A stretch of 64,000 bases of DNA from Candidatus Kapaibacterium sp. (GTDB taxonomy: Bacteria > Bacteroidota > Ignavibacteria > Kapaibacteriales > HRBIN21). The stretch spans positions 62,001 through 126,000 of the forward strand of contig CALKEU010000001.1 of assembly GCA_938084565.1 (NCBI GenBank). Direction: 5' to 3'. Positions within the stretch are counted from its first letter, which is position 1. Each line of letters opens with the position of its first letter. The notes under the pieces were generated by a model that saw only the letters and a list, made by a program, of their open reading frames with translations, was not told the origin of the DNA and ran no database searches. Of the stretch, positions 18,034 through 26,540 are shown piece by piece. Both the position numbers and the translations under genes were made by a program.

Positions 18034-19005
18034 TCACCGTAGGACGTCAAAGAGGCTCAGCCCCAGAAGGCGTGCGCTCGTTTGCAGGAGGGCTTGGAGG
18101 GCCGTCTGACCCTGATGGAGTTCCACTGCCAGTCGAGCCAGGTCAGCATCTTCGGCTGCCGAGCGGAAGGCCCGCAGATGGGTGGCATAGTTCTGCAACT
18201 GCTGTTGGAGGAGCTCCCAGCGCTCCTGCCGAGCGCCAACGCGGGCTGTGGCACGGGCCAGAGAGGCCTGAAAGGCTGCCACCTGGGGCAATAGCGCTTC
18301 GAGACGCTCCCGTTCAGCAGAGGAGAGCCCTTCCTCGGCAGCCCGAGGGCTTCCGTCAGCACGGTAGGCCAGCAGGTTGTACGCTCCGAGCAGCAGGGTA
18401 AAGAGCTCTACCCCATCACGCCCGAAGAGCTCATCGGCCTGCAGCGAGAGAATCTCTGGCTGGCCTGGGAAGAGCTCTAGGGAACGCCCAGTGAAAGTGC
18501 CACGGAATTCCACCCGCAGTCCCGAAGGATTCTCCTGCGTGGGCAGCTCCTGCCGGAGGAGGAAGGGCCCTTGGCCATCGGGGAAGAGTGTGCGCGTCCC
18601 ACCCAAGAGATAGCGCCCATCGGCATGGGCATTGGCAAGGGCGAGCATATCGTCCAGACGTTGGCGCAGCTGCTGGGCTAGGAAGGCGGGTTTGTCGAGA
18701 TTCTTCGGGTCGAGCGCCTGCACGAGGAGTTGCCTCACCTGCAGGAGTGTATCCTCGAGCGCCTCAGTAAAGGTGTGCAGGAGCTGCTGTTCCTGGCTCA
18801 TGGCCTGCAGAAGTTGGATACGGCGTTCAGTGAGCTCCTGGAGGAGGTCAAGCCGGCGGGCCCTGCTGTAGGCAGAGGGGTCGTCGGCCGGAGAGGTAAT
18901 CTGCTTTCCCGTTGCCAGCTGTTGCTGGAGGCTCAGCAACCGTTGCTGGAGGCGCTGAAGTCCGTATTCGGCCGTGCGGAAGGGCTGTTGCCAGGCAATG
19001 CGCAT
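18034..19005 (-). CDS. flgL: Flagellar hook-filament junction protein FlgL
   Basis: 323 residues from the ATG at 19005, 1 bp after the flgK stop. The flagellin-like N-terminus (QPFRTAEYGLQRLQQRLLSLQQQLATGKQITSPADDPSAYSRARRL in outline) and the helical C-terminus ending in LARLAVELHQGQTALQALLQTSARLLGLSLFDVL are the two parts of a FlgL/HAP3 coiled coil, with LLGGTRTLFPD in between. It links the hook-associated protein FlgK to the filament. The order flgN-flgK-flgL is the usual one. Confidence 0.9.
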   Translation of the reverse strand: MRIAWQQPFRTAEYGLQRLQQRLLSLQQQLATGKQITSPADDPSAYSRARRLDLLQELTERRIQLLQAMSQEQQLLHTFTEALEDTLLQVRQLLVQALDPKNLDKPAFLAQQLRQRLDDMLALANAHADGRYLLGGTRTLFPDGQGPFLLRQELPTQENPSGLRVEFRGTFTGRSLELFPGQPEILSLQADELFGRDGVELFTLLLGAYNLLAYRADGSPRAAEEGLSSAERERLEALLPQVAAFQASLARATARVGARQERWELLQQQLQNYATHLRAFRSAAEDADLARLAVELHQGQTALQALLQTSARLLGLSLFDVLR

Positions 19006-19006
19006 G

Positions 19007-20419
19007 TCAGGTACCCATGCGGAGGAGGGTATCCAGCAGAGAGGCTGCAACGGTTGCCACCCGGGCGGCAGCCTCGTAAGCTTTCTGGTAGCGGATGAGG
19101 TTCATTGCTTCCTCGTCCATGTTGACTCCTGACAAAGCCTGCCGCTGCGTCTCGAGCTGCTGGAGGCTGCTCTGGAGCCACTCATTGCGCTGCTGTGCAC
19201 TAGCCAGTATCTCTCCTATGCGAGTCACCATCGCCGCAAAGAAGCCCTGCGCCGTGTAACCTCCCGCAAAGACAGGCAGTTCGGCCAGCGCGAGGAGCTG
19301 TTGCGCAATAGCGGAGTTGCCGGGTTCGCCAGCTCTATCGGCCAAGGGTAGCGCCTGCGGGGCAGCGGCCACATCCGCAGAAAGGCGAAGTGTCTCCATA
19401 CTCTGGCCCTCGAAGAGGCGGCGCCCAGGCGGAGAGGGCCCCGTATCGTTGAGCCCATAGCCGCGAGCTACAAGAGCATTGACGCGGTCGACCCACTGCG
19501 CTACGAAGCTATCCAGCTCACGGGGCAGCGACAATGCCGTACCCTGCTCCTGGGGATCGAGCGTGACATTGTAGTGTTCGAGCAGGCTCCCAAGCTCTCC
19601 TTCGGCAAAGGAGAGCACCGGGTCCGTCCCTCCAGCTGGCAGACTCACCAGGAGCTCGGCATGGTATTCCCCGGTTGCCCTCACGGAGCTCTGCAGACGC
19701 AGTGGGAGCACGGTCGTCTCGGCTAAGAGAGTATGTCCTGCCAGGGAGACAGTGACCCTACCGCGGGCATCCACTGTGGCAACAACAGGGGCAAGACGAG
19801 CCAGTTCGTTGAGGAGGCGTGTCTGTTCATCGGCAAGCGCTTGAGCCCGCTCACTTCCCTCAGGAGCCAGAGCCCGAGCGGCATTGACATCGGCCAGCTG
19901 CTGGAGCAGTCGATTAAAGGTCTCCGTACGTTCGGACAGCTGCTGGAGGAGCTCTGCGCGTAGGGCACGGAGCTCTGCCCCCAGCTGCCGGAATCCTGCA
20001 GCCAGCTCAGCAGCCCGCTGCAGCAAGAGCTCTCGTACTGCGAGATCCTCGGGCCGTACCACTGCTGCATGGACAGCATCGAAAAAGCGCTGGAACAGAC
20101 CCGCTATGGCCTCCTGACCTGCTTCCCCAAAGAGCGCAACCAAACGCTGGAGGAGGAGCTCATCGGCTTGCGTACGGCTCTGACGACTGAGCAGACTGCG
20201 GATCTGCGTATCCAAGTAACGATGCCGGAACTCCGCCAGCAGTTCTACTCGTACCCCCGTACCCATCCGCCCGGGCTCGGGGACAATAGGGCTGAAGTGC
20301 GCGCGGCGCCGCGTGTAGCCAGGGGTGTTCACATTGGCAATGTTCCCACTGGTGATGTCGAGAGCACTCTGGTGGGCCAGCAAACTACTGCGGGCAATGT
20401 GGAGGGCACGAAAACCCAT
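19007..20419 (-). CDS. flgK: Flagellar hook-associated protein FlgK
   Basis: 470 residues. The rod/hook family N-terminus is plain (ARSSLLAHQSALDITSGNIANVNTPGYTRRR), and the C-terminus has GVNMDEEAMNLIRYQKAYEAAARVATV, the standard closing helix of axial flagellar proteins. The middle carries the FlgK-type region QLADVNAARALAPEGSERAQALADEQTRLLNELA. It is exported through the flagellar type III apparatus and caps the hook before filament growth. Its start lies 3 bp after flgN. Confidence 0.93.
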   Translation of the reverse strand: MGFRALHIARSSLLAHQSALDITSGNIANVNTPGYTRRRAHFSPIVPEPGRMGTGVRVELLAEFRHRYLDTQIRSLLSRQSRTQADELLLQRLVALFGEAGQEAIAGLFQRFFDAVHAAVVRPEDLAVRELLLQRAAELAAGFRQLGAELRALRAELLQQLSERTETFNRLLQQLADVNAARALAPEGSERAQALADEQTRLLNELARLAPVVATVDARGRVTVSLAGHTLLAETTVLPLRLQSSVRATGEYHAELLVSLPAGGTDPVLSFAEGELGSLLEHYNVTLDPQEQGTALSLPRELDSFVAQWVDRVNALVARGYGLNDTGPSPPGRRLFEGQSMETLRLSADVAAAPQALPLADRAGEPGNSAIAQQLLALAELPVFAGGYTAQGFFAAMVTRIGEILASAQQRNEWLQSSLQQLETQRQALSGVNMDEEAMNLIRYQKAYEAAARVATVAASLLDTLLRMGT

Positions 20420-20422
20420 CGC

Positions 20423-20788
20423 CTACGCCTGCCGATTGTAGAGATGTCCATCGGGTGCCAGCGCCTCCCAGAGAGCCGCCGTATGCTCGTGCGCCCGCTG
20501 CGCCAAGATCCGATTCAGCTGGAGGAGATGCCGGACTTCGCGGGCCTGGATGCGAATACGCTCCCACCGCTGCTGCAAGGAAGGCTCTCGTTCGATACGC
20601 TCTCCCAGCTGCACACATTGCCGCTGCAGCGCCTCCAGTTGCTGCAGGAGAGCCTGCTGCTGCGCCACCAGCGCTTCGACGGCGCCGACCCGGAGCGCAA
20701 TCAATGCCTGTCGCTGCTGCCACGCATTCTGCTGCAGCGCCACCAGGGTTGTCTCAAGCTGCGCCAATATCTTGTGCACCTCTTCCAT
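20423..20788 (-). CDS. flgN: FlgN-like flagellar export chaperone
   Basis: 121 residues, all alpha-helical and Gln/Leu-rich, beginning MEEVHKILAQLETTLVALQQ. The start at 20788 is chosen because TTGGAGG sits 7-8 bp upstream; a start at 20812 has no ribosome site, and the longer open frame upstream is not coding-like. FlgN proteins bind FlgK and FlgL before export; sequence identity in this family is low, so the call rests mainly on size, helical form and position as the first gene before flgK. It is also the first gene of the operon. Confidence 0.75.
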   Translation of the reverse strand: MEEVHKILAQLETTLVALQQNAWQQRQALIALRVGAVEALVAQQQALLQQLEALQRQCVQLGERIEREPSLQQRWERIRIQAREVRHLLQLNRILAQRAHEHTAALWEALAPDGHLYNRQA

Positions 20789-20908
20789 CGGGCTGCCTCC
20801 AATGCTGTCCATTATCGCCGGAAAGTATCGGCAGCTTTGGCAGAGCCTTGAGTGGCTCAGCCGTGGCTTTCGCAGGCTAAGTGCCTCGGCACCAGGGGGG
20901 CTTTTGCG

Positions 20909-20916
20909 TATTTTTG
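20909..20916 (+). promoter_or_regulatory. TATTTTTG -7 promoter element for the rsfS-argS operon
   Basis: TATTTTTG followed by CATCGC on the plus strand, in the spacer between the divergent flgN and the small ORF before rsfS. It is 49 bp before the GTG of the small ORF and 183 bp before the rsfS start. It is an exact TAnnTTTG match. Confidence 0.6.
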
Positions 20917-20964
20917 CATCGCCTCCGCTGGAGAAATCGTCTGGCAAGCCGCCCCATCTGGGCT

Positions 20965-21102
20965 GTGAAGATCTACCGACACATCTCTGCGAGCCCCCAG
21001 CTCCACAGGGCCATAGCAGGTATGAGGGGGAAGGCCAGAACTCGAGAGGGGCCGCCGATGGCTGGGTGTTGCCCGTGGTTGGATACCCGTACCAACCGAT
21101 GA
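20965..21102 (+). CDS. Possible 45-residue leader ORF overlapping rsfS
   Basis: From GTG at 20965 the frame reads VKIYRHISASPQLHRAIAG, then a basic stretch and MAGCCPWLDTRTNR, ending in a TGA at 21100 that overlaps the rsfS ATG (ATGA). rsfS has no ribosome site of its own, so coupling from an upstream ORF would explain its translation. Against this, the GTG has only a weak upstream purine run and the composition is not clearly protein-like. It may be a genuine small protein, a coupling leader, or chance. Confidence 0.35.
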   Translation: MKIYRHISASPQLHRAIAGMRGKARTREGPPMAGCCPWLDTRTNR

Positions 21103-21536
21103 GACGAGCACCACTGCGAACAGCCCGGGGAGTAGCGCAATTGTGTGCTCGTATTGCCTGGGAGAAAAAGGCTGACGACATCCTCGTGCTGCGGATCGGT
21201 GTCCTAGAAAATGCACCGGCGGAGTACTTCGTGCTGGCGACCTGTCAGACGGATACCCACCTACGGGCTGTAGCCGAAGCCATCGAGGAAGCCACCCGCC
21301 AGCGGGGCATACCGGCACCACGCCGAGAAGGCTGGGAAGCACTCCAATGGGTCTTGCTCGATTACCTCGACGTTGTTGTACACCTCTTCCGGCCCGAAAC
21401 CCGGGCTTACTATCGGCTCGAACGTCTCTGGGGGGATACGCCAATGCTGCGGCTCTCCGAGCAGAGCCGGCGCCTCTACACGGTCAGTCCCGCCGTCTCT
21501 GAACATTCCAGCGATGCTCCTGGAAAGCTATCTTGA
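21099..21536 (+). CDS. rsfS: Ribosomal silencing factor RsfS
   Basis: 145 residues of the RsfS/YbeB/Iojap family. The core reads ADDILVLRIGVLENAPAEYFVLAT, then DTHLRAVAEAIEEATRQRG and the closing WVLLDYLDVVVHLFRPETRAYYRLERLWGD, which is diagnostic. The factor binds L14 on the large ribosomal subunit and blocks subunit joining when nutrients are scarce. A ~30-residue tail after the core (to the stop) is poorly conserved in look. The first ATG before the family start is used. The 3' end overlaps argS by 23 bp. Confidence 0.93.
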   Translation: MRRAPLRTARGVAQLCARIAWEKKADDILVLRIGVLENAPAEYFVLATCQTDTHLRAVAEAIEEATRQRGIPAPRREGWEALQWVLLDYLDVVVHLFRPETRAYYRLERLWGDTPMLRLSEQSRRLYTVSPAVSEHSSDAPGKLS

Positions 21537-23169
21537 ACCGTACCTGCACGAGGCCTTGGAGCGCATCGGCGCGGCTGGGCTCGTCAGCCCCGAGTTCGAA
21601 GTGCCAAGGGTACCCGAACACGGGGACATAGCAACGACTGTTGCACTGCAACTTGCTCGCTTCCTCCGGCGCCCTCCACGCCACATTGCCGAAGAGCTCG
21701 CACGCCACTTGCGTTTGCCCGCACATGAGGTGAGCGTTGAAGTTGCCGGCGCAGGCTTTCTGAACTTCCGCTTCACGGCAGACTTCTTCACCCGCCTCCT
21801 CCGCCACATTGCCGATCTCGGCGATAGTTTCGGCCGCTCCACCATTGGAGCGGGCAAGCGCGCCAATGTGGAATACGTCTCCGCTAACCCTACCGGGCCG
21901 CTCCACCTTGGGCATGGACGCAACGCTGCTCTGGGGGATACCATCGCCAACCTCCTGGCCTGGTGCGGCTACGAGGTAACGCGGGAGTACTACTTCAACA
22001 ACGCAGGACACCAAATGGCCCTGCTGGGCCAGAGCATCTACGCCCGCTACCGCCAACTGCTGGGCGACGATTACCCCTTCCCGCCTGACGGATACCACGG
22101 CGAGTACATCTGGGACATTGCCCGCAAGCTCCTCGAGCGCTATGGGACCTCGCTCCGCCAAGAAAGCGACGAGCACGTGGCCATCTGCCGTCGCGAGGGC
22201 GAACGTTGGTGCTTTGCCCATATTCGGCGGACGCTCGAACGCATGGGCATCCGGCATGACGTCTACTTCAACGAAGACAGTCTCTACCACGATGGCAAAG
22301 TCGACTCCGTCCTCAATGCCCTCCGGGAACGCGGCCTCCTCTACGAGCGCGATGGGGCTGTCTGGATCGCTTTGAGTCGCTTCGGACGCCAAGACCGTGT
22401 GCTGGTTAAATCCACTGGCGAAGGTACGTACCGGCTGCCCGACATTGCCTATCACCGTGACAAGCTCGAACGGGGCTACGATCTCATCGTAGACGTCCTC
22501 GGGGCCGATCACATCGCTACCATCGACGATGTCCTCACCGCTTTAAAAGCCCTCGGCTACGACACGACACGCATCACCGTGGTGCTCCATCAATTCGTCA
22601 CCCTGACCGAGGGAGGCCAGCAGGTGAAGATGTCCAAGCGCTCGGGCAAGAGTTACACGCTCGACGAGTTGCTCGACGAGCTTGGCCCCGATGTGGTCCG
22701 CTTCTTCTTCCTCATGCGTGCACCGAGCACGCACCTGGAGTTTGAGCTCGAACTAGCACGCCAGCAGACCGAGGCCAACCCCGTCTTCTACCTCCAGTAT
22801 GCCTACGCTCGCATCTGCTCCATCTTCCGGCACGCCCACGCTCGTGGTATCGTACCCGACGAGGCTGCCGATGTACGCTGCTTGACCCTCCCGCCTGAAC
22901 AGACCCTTATCAAACTCCTGGTTCGCTTTCCCGAACGGATCCGAAAGGCTGCGCAACTCTACGAACCCCAGCTCCTGGCCGAATACTTGCGCGAGGTAGC
23001 CCAGGCCTTCCACACCTTTTACCACGAATGCCGTATCGTGGGGGCAGAAACCCCAGAACAGATGCAGGCTCGCTTCGTGCTGGCCCGTGTCACACAGCGA
23101 GTACTGCGCAATGGCCTGGCTATCTTAGGCATCAGCGCCCCCGAGCGCATGGAGCGCGCCGAGGACTGA
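21514..23169 (+). CDS. argS: Arginyl-tRNA synthetase
   Basis: 551 residues from the ATG at 21514, the start that gives the family's N-terminal ArgRS additional domain (ESYLEPYLHEALERIGAAG). The class I HIGH motif is NPTGPLHLGHGRN; the KMSKS-equivalent is KMSKRSGK; the DALR anticodon-binding domain (YLQYAYARICSIFRHA ...) closes the protein, ending in VLRNGLAILGISAPERM. It charges tRNA-Arg and needs bound tRNA to form the adenylate. It overlaps the rsfS 3' end in another frame and has no clear Shine-Dalgarno, so translation is likely coupled. Confidence 0.96.
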   Translation: MLLESYLEPYLHEALERIGAAGLVSPEFEVPRVPEHGDIATTVALQLARFLRRPPRHIAEELARHLRLPAHEVSVEVAGAGFLNFRFTADFFTRLLRHIADLGDSFGRSTIGAGKRANVEYVSANPTGPLHLGHGRNAALGDTIANLLAWCGYEVTREYYFNNAGHQMALLGQSIYARYRQLLGDDYPFPPDGYHGEYIWDIARKLLERYGTSLRQESDEHVAICRREGERWCFAHIRRTLERMGIRHDVYFNEDSLYHDGKVDSVLNALRERGLLYERDGAVWIALSRFGRQDRVLVKSTGEGTYRLPDIAYHRDKLERGYDLIVDVLGADHIATIDDVLTALKALGYDTTRITVVLHQFVTLTEGGQQVKMSKRSGKSYTLDELLDELGPDVVRFFFLMRAPSTHLEFELELARQQTEANPVFYLQYAYARICSIFRHAHARGIVPDEAADVRCLTLPPEQTLIKLLVRFPERIRKAAQLYEPQLLAEYLREVAQAFHTFYHECRIVGAETPEQMQARFVLARVTQRVLRNGLAILGISAPERMERAED

Positions 23170-23234
23170 CTCACACTGAAGGCCCCTTGTCACTCGTTTC
23201 ATACTCTGCGCATCTCTGCGATGCTTCAGCGGCT

Positions 23235-23945
23235 ATGCTCGTTCGGCTCTCCCTCGAGCTTTTTCTGAGCGAAGACCGAGAGACAGCGCAGTACCGCATC
23301 CAGAGCGCCTTCCGTACACATTGGCAGGCCCTTCGGGAGCACCGCCTCTTCCCAACGTGGCAGCAAGCTCAGACATTGCACACCACCCTCCAACAGCTCC
23401 TACAGGAGCGACAGGCCATTGAAGAGGCTCTGCCCCATACGGTGGTCGGAATCGACTGGAAATCTCTCCGCCTGGAACGCAGACCGGCATACAGCTCAGC
23501 TGCCCGCGAAGGCTTCCTGCAACAGGTCTTCGCCCTGGCGGAGTGGGCTCTGCCCGAGCTGGAGAAACTCTGCCGCGAAAGCCATGCGCTCTACGACTTT
23601 GCCACCGAACATATCGCCCTCCACGAAGTCGGCCTCTGCCTCCCACACCGCAGCCAGGGCTTCCTGCTGATTCCCTACCGCGCACAGCAACAGCTCTTGA
23701 TTTGGCACTACCAGCTCCAGACTCTCTTCGATGCCTCGCAGCGACACCCGGTACAGCTGCAGGCTGTAGCTTCACTCCCGCTGAGCCCCATTTGGACACC
23801 GCAACTGTGGCAGAGTTTCCTGCGCGAGCGCTTCCCTCACATCCGGGGAGCGCTTTACCTATGCGACAGCGACGAGGACTTCCCTCTCCGGGAAACCCTC
23901 CTCCCCATTGCCGAAGAGCAGTTAGCACTGCGGGTGGGCATGTAA
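23235..23945 (+). CDS. Unknown 236-residue protein between argS and ssrA
   Basis: Starts at ATG 23235 (MLVRLSLELFLSEDRETAQY); the open frame extends further 5' through argS but that part is a shadow. The product is soluble and rich in Gln, Leu, His and aromatic residues, with amphipathic helices (QQAQTLHTTLQQLLQERQAIEEAL; LQQVFALAEWALPELEKL) and a C-terminal acidic stretch (LCDSDEDFPLRETLL). There is no signal peptide, membrane segment or motif I recognise. Codon use matches the neighbours, and it lies 65 bp after argS on the same strand, so it is probably the third gene of the rsfS operon. Function unknown. Confidence 0.7.
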   Translation: MLVRLSLELFLSEDRETAQYRIQSAFRTHWQALREHRLFPTWQQAQTLHTTLQQLLQERQAIEEALPHTVVGIDWKSLRLERRPAYSSAAREGFLQQVFALAEWALPELEKLCRESHALYDFATEHIALHEVGLCLPHRSQGFLLIPYRAQQQLLIWHYQLQTLFDASQRHPVQLQAVASLPLSPIWTPQLWQSFLRERFPHIRGALYLCDSDEDFPLRETLLPIAEEQLALRVGM

Positions 23946-23982
23946 TATTCGACCGCCTGCAACGTCTTTGGCATCGGCATGC

Positions 23983-24355
23983 GGGGATGGATGCTGGTCT
24001 CGACGGGATGAGAGAACCCAGGAGCAGCATGCCGTGCGCGGCCGGCAACGCACGTCAATCCAACCGGCCAACGAAAAGTGCCGACGCGGTCTCGTACCGC
24101 ATGGCTGCCTAATCCGAGGGATTAGGCGCCATCGTCTGTCCGGTAGCGTGCCCATCCGCTCCGTGGCAGGCGTGGACTCCAGATGGGCAGCGGTGGAGGA
24201 CTATCGCCGGGTACCTCCAACGCTTTCGGCAACGGCGATAGCTTCGGTTGTCCTGCCGCTCGGAGCCGCCGAAGCGAAGGAGTGAAAGAGCGGCTGAGCA
24301 TGGAGAAGCTCTTGGGTTCGCATCTCGGACGTGGGTTCGACTCCCACCATCTCCA
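23983..24355 (+). ncRNA. ssrA: tmRNA
   Basis: The 5' end GGGGATGGATGCTGG, followed by TCTCGACGGGATG, is the conserved tmRNA start. The 3' end has the T arm GGGTTCGACTCCC and CATCTCC, which pairs with the 5' GGGGATG as a 7-bp acceptor stem (one G-U); the discriminator A is at 24355 and CCA is not encoded in full. Length ~373. The tag frame runs from GCC at 24080 to TAA at 24110-24112 and encodes ADAVSYRMAA; it is followed by a CCGAGGGATTAGG hairpin-like segment. tmRNA with SmpB frees stalled ribosomes and marks the product for ClpXP. The tag resembles the ADDYSYAMAA-type tags of Chlorobi. It is in one piece, not the two-piece form. Confidence 0.95.
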
Positions 24356-24422
24356 CAAACATCCCTGCCCTCCCATTTCGCCACCACAACGCCCTGCCGT
24401 ACATACCTCCACCCACAAAACA

Positions 24423-24452
24423 CCTACGCCCCCGGATCTCCGGGGGCGTAGG
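24423..24452. terminator. Bidirectional terminator between ssrA and the T9SS-cargo gene
   Basis: A perfect 13-bp stem, CCTACGCCCCCGG with its complement and loop ATCT. It lies 68 bp after the tmRNA 3' end on the plus strand (then CTTTCTCT) and 36 bp after the stop of the minus-strand exported protein (then TGTTTTG). It suits termination of both convergent units. Confidence 0.85.
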
Positions 24453-24487
24453 CTTTCTCTGGGGCTACTCCCCGTATCCCTACGGGG

Positions 24488-26503
24488 CTAGCGCAAACGG
24501 CAGAGGGGTTGTGTGATGGATCCTGTAGCTGTCTGCACGCGCACAAAGTATGTCCCGCCCCCTATACCTCCGAGCGACAGCAGCCGTTCGTAGATCCCCT
24601 GCGTCCGATATCCCTCATCCTGTCGGTAGACAACCTCACCCAAGGGCGTAACCACCTCCAGCTGCACTGGAGAGTCCTCCGGTACCTCGTACCGAATCCA
24701 CACTGCATCGGTAGCAACTGGATTCGGGAACACCTCCATGCGCAGTTGCCATTGATGCCAGGGCTGCCCAGCAGAGACAACGTAGTCGGTTCGGATGGGG
24801 TCATAATTGGCCCAGGGCAAATCCCAGCGTTGATCCCCAAAGGCTCCACGGTAGGGCACCCGCTCAAACCAGGGATCATCAATGGGCACGACACCCGACC
24901 GCGTAAAAGACGCTGTGTTCAAATACGGGGCTGTCGAACGCGGCCGCGGATCGAAGAGGGCATTGTCGTCATAGGCAAAGGGATTCTGCAGCTGTGCCAG
25001 CAGCGGCGAAGCCGCATACAGCTCATTGGCAAAGGCTGGCGTAGCAATCCAGCCCGTCGTCATTCCGCTCGGAGGAGTTCCACCGGCAAAGTTGAGCCAC
25101 GTGCCCTTGATGCCGAAGAAAGATACGTTGCGAATTTGGAGCGAATCCGCATATGCTGCAGCCATCGTGTTAGCATTGGCAATCTCTACCCCACGCGGCC
25201 AACCCAGAATGATAGAGTTGAAGACGCTCGTACGAGCGTTACGCCGAATCTGAATAGCGGCCCCATAGTAGCGGCTGTACTCCCGCCCAGCGCTCCACGC
25301 CGTGTCCTGAAGGGGGCCGATGGAGGTAACATTCGAGAAGATCGGAGTTGTATAGGGCTGGTTGTAGGAGGCCGCAGCGTCGTTGTCCATTTCAAAGAGC
25401 TGGCTTGTGGAGACATCGGCCACTTGGGGCTTGCGGACAGACAATGCAAACTGCACTCGCCCACGCCAGCCATTGTCTCCATCGAAGTCATCGTCGAGCG
25501 TTGCGTAACTGATCAGATATCGCCCATCGACGGTGCCACCGAACCATTCGAAGCCATCGTCATTGGCGTACGACACCTGAACGTACTCAATGACCGTACG
25601 GCGTCCAACGCCTCCGAGGGTGAGTCCATTGAGCTCTTGATTCGGAAAGGCAGCAATCCCAGCGAATTCAATGCGAACATAGCGCAGGACACCGGAGCTA
25701 TCGTCATCATCATTGCCGCCAAACCATCCCCGTACACGCTGGGCATCAGCTATACCACCTTCGAGAGCAGCTTGACCACCGGGATTATTGACACGAGCGC
25801 GCCCACAGATCTGGACGCCTCCCCAATCACCGGAAGCCCGCTGCCCAGGAGGGGCTGAACTAGTAAAGACGATCGGGGCATCAGGACGCCCATTGGCGTA
25901 GATGATGCCTCCGCGATTGATGCAGAGCGAGGAGTTCTGCCCTACAGTATCGCCCACAATGATTGTTCCCGGCTCGATGCGGAGCACACCGCCGCTGTCG
26001 ACAAAGACATAGCCATCGAGACCGTAGATTTTGTTGCGCGAGAGCGTGACCGTTGTCCGGATCGGATCGCGCAGGACGGAGTCGACCCGAATTGGCTCAG
26101 GCTGCTCGATGGTGAAGGGAGCATCGTTGATGTCGGAGACGGCTTCATTGAGCGAGCCATCCGGATTGACGAGCACAATCCGCACATACCCCGTCGTTGT
26201 ACGCACAGCCGGTACTCGGAACCCACCCGCATACCGCAGCCGTGTGCGGCCGCTGTCCTTGACGGCTGTTGCCCCTGGCAGATCCTGCCACGGCCCCGTG
26301 GGAGAGGTCCCAAATTGAAAGCGCCAGACGGGATAGACAGTGCTGCGCCCCGTTGTATCCCAGAACCACTCCAAATCCTGAGACGTCCCAGCCCGATAGA
26401 CCTTCCCGCCCTCGGGCTTGAGGAGTCGGACACTGGTTGGCATCTGGGCAAGAGCCAGCACGCCAGAGAGGAGAAGACCAAAGCAGATCATACTGTGTCG
26501 CAT
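24488..26503 (-). CDS. Exported beta-helix-like protein with T9SS sorting tail, partner of the TonB receptor
   Basis: 671 residues from the ATG at 26503. Signal peptide MRHSMICFGLLLSGVLALAQ. Residues ~10-130 form a beta-sandwich (SVRLLKPEGGKVYRAGTSQDLEW), followed by a long Gly/Asp-rich region with LRIEPGTIIVGDT, GGIIYANGRPDAPIVFTS and NGLTLGGVGRRTVIEYVQVSYANDDGFEWFGGTVDGR, spaced like turns of a right-handed beta-helix. The last ~80 residues (MEVFPNPVATDAVWIRYEVPEDS ... GGTYFVRVQTATG) form a textbook type A sorting domain. Proteins of this kind sit beside TonB receptors in many Bacteroidota, but the ligand is unknown. It starts 37 bp after the receptor stop. A 14-codon ORF behind a strong ribosome site lies in between. 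Confidence 0.85.
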   Translation of the reverse strand: MRHSMICFGLLLSGVLALAQMPTSVRLLKPEGGKVYRAGTSQDLEWFWDTTGRSTVYPVWRFQFGTSPTGPWQDLPGATAVKDSGRTRLRYAGGFRVPAVRTTTGYVRIVLVNPDGSLNEAVSDINDAPFTIEQPEPIRVDSVLRDPIRTTVTLSRNKIYGLDGYVFVDSGGVLRIEPGTIIVGDTVGQNSSLCINRGGIIYANGRPDAPIVFTSSAPPGQRASGDWGGVQICGRARVNNPGGQAALEGGIADAQRVRGWFGGNDDDDSSGVLRYVRIEFAGIAAFPNQELNGLTLGGVGRRTVIEYVQVSYANDDGFEWFGGTVDGRYLISYATLDDDFDGDNGWRGRVQFALSVRKPQVADVSTSQLFEMDNDAAASYNQPYTTPIFSNVTSIGPLQDTAWSAGREYSRYYGAAIQIRRNARTSVFNSIILGWPRGVEIANANTMAAAYADSLQIRNVSFFGIKGTWLNFAGGTPPSGMTTGWIATPAFANELYAASPLLAQLQNPFAYDDNALFDPRPRSTAPYLNTASFTRSGVVPIDDPWFERVPYRGAFGDQRWDLPWANYDPIRTDYVVSAGQPWHQWQLRMEVFPNPVATDAVWIRYEVPEDSPVQLEVVTPLGEVVYRQDEGYRTQGIYERLLSLGGIGGGTYFVRVQTATGSITQPLCRLR

Positions 26504-26540
26504 GAGCCACACCGCAAGAGCTTGTGAGACATACACACTC

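Noticed and set aside
21484-22512. 342-codon open frame on the minus strand
   Set aside because: Antisense to argS, whose motifs are unmistakable.
24320-24355. A T-loop and acceptor end that might be a tRNA gene
   Set aside because: It is the 3' end of tmRNA, as shown by its pairing with GGGGATG at 23983 and by the tag frame between.
24509-25858. 449-codon open frame on the plus strand
   Set aside because: Antisense to the beta-helix-like cargo gene; no recognisable domains, no ribosome site, and the minus-strand gene has a signal peptide and sorting domain.
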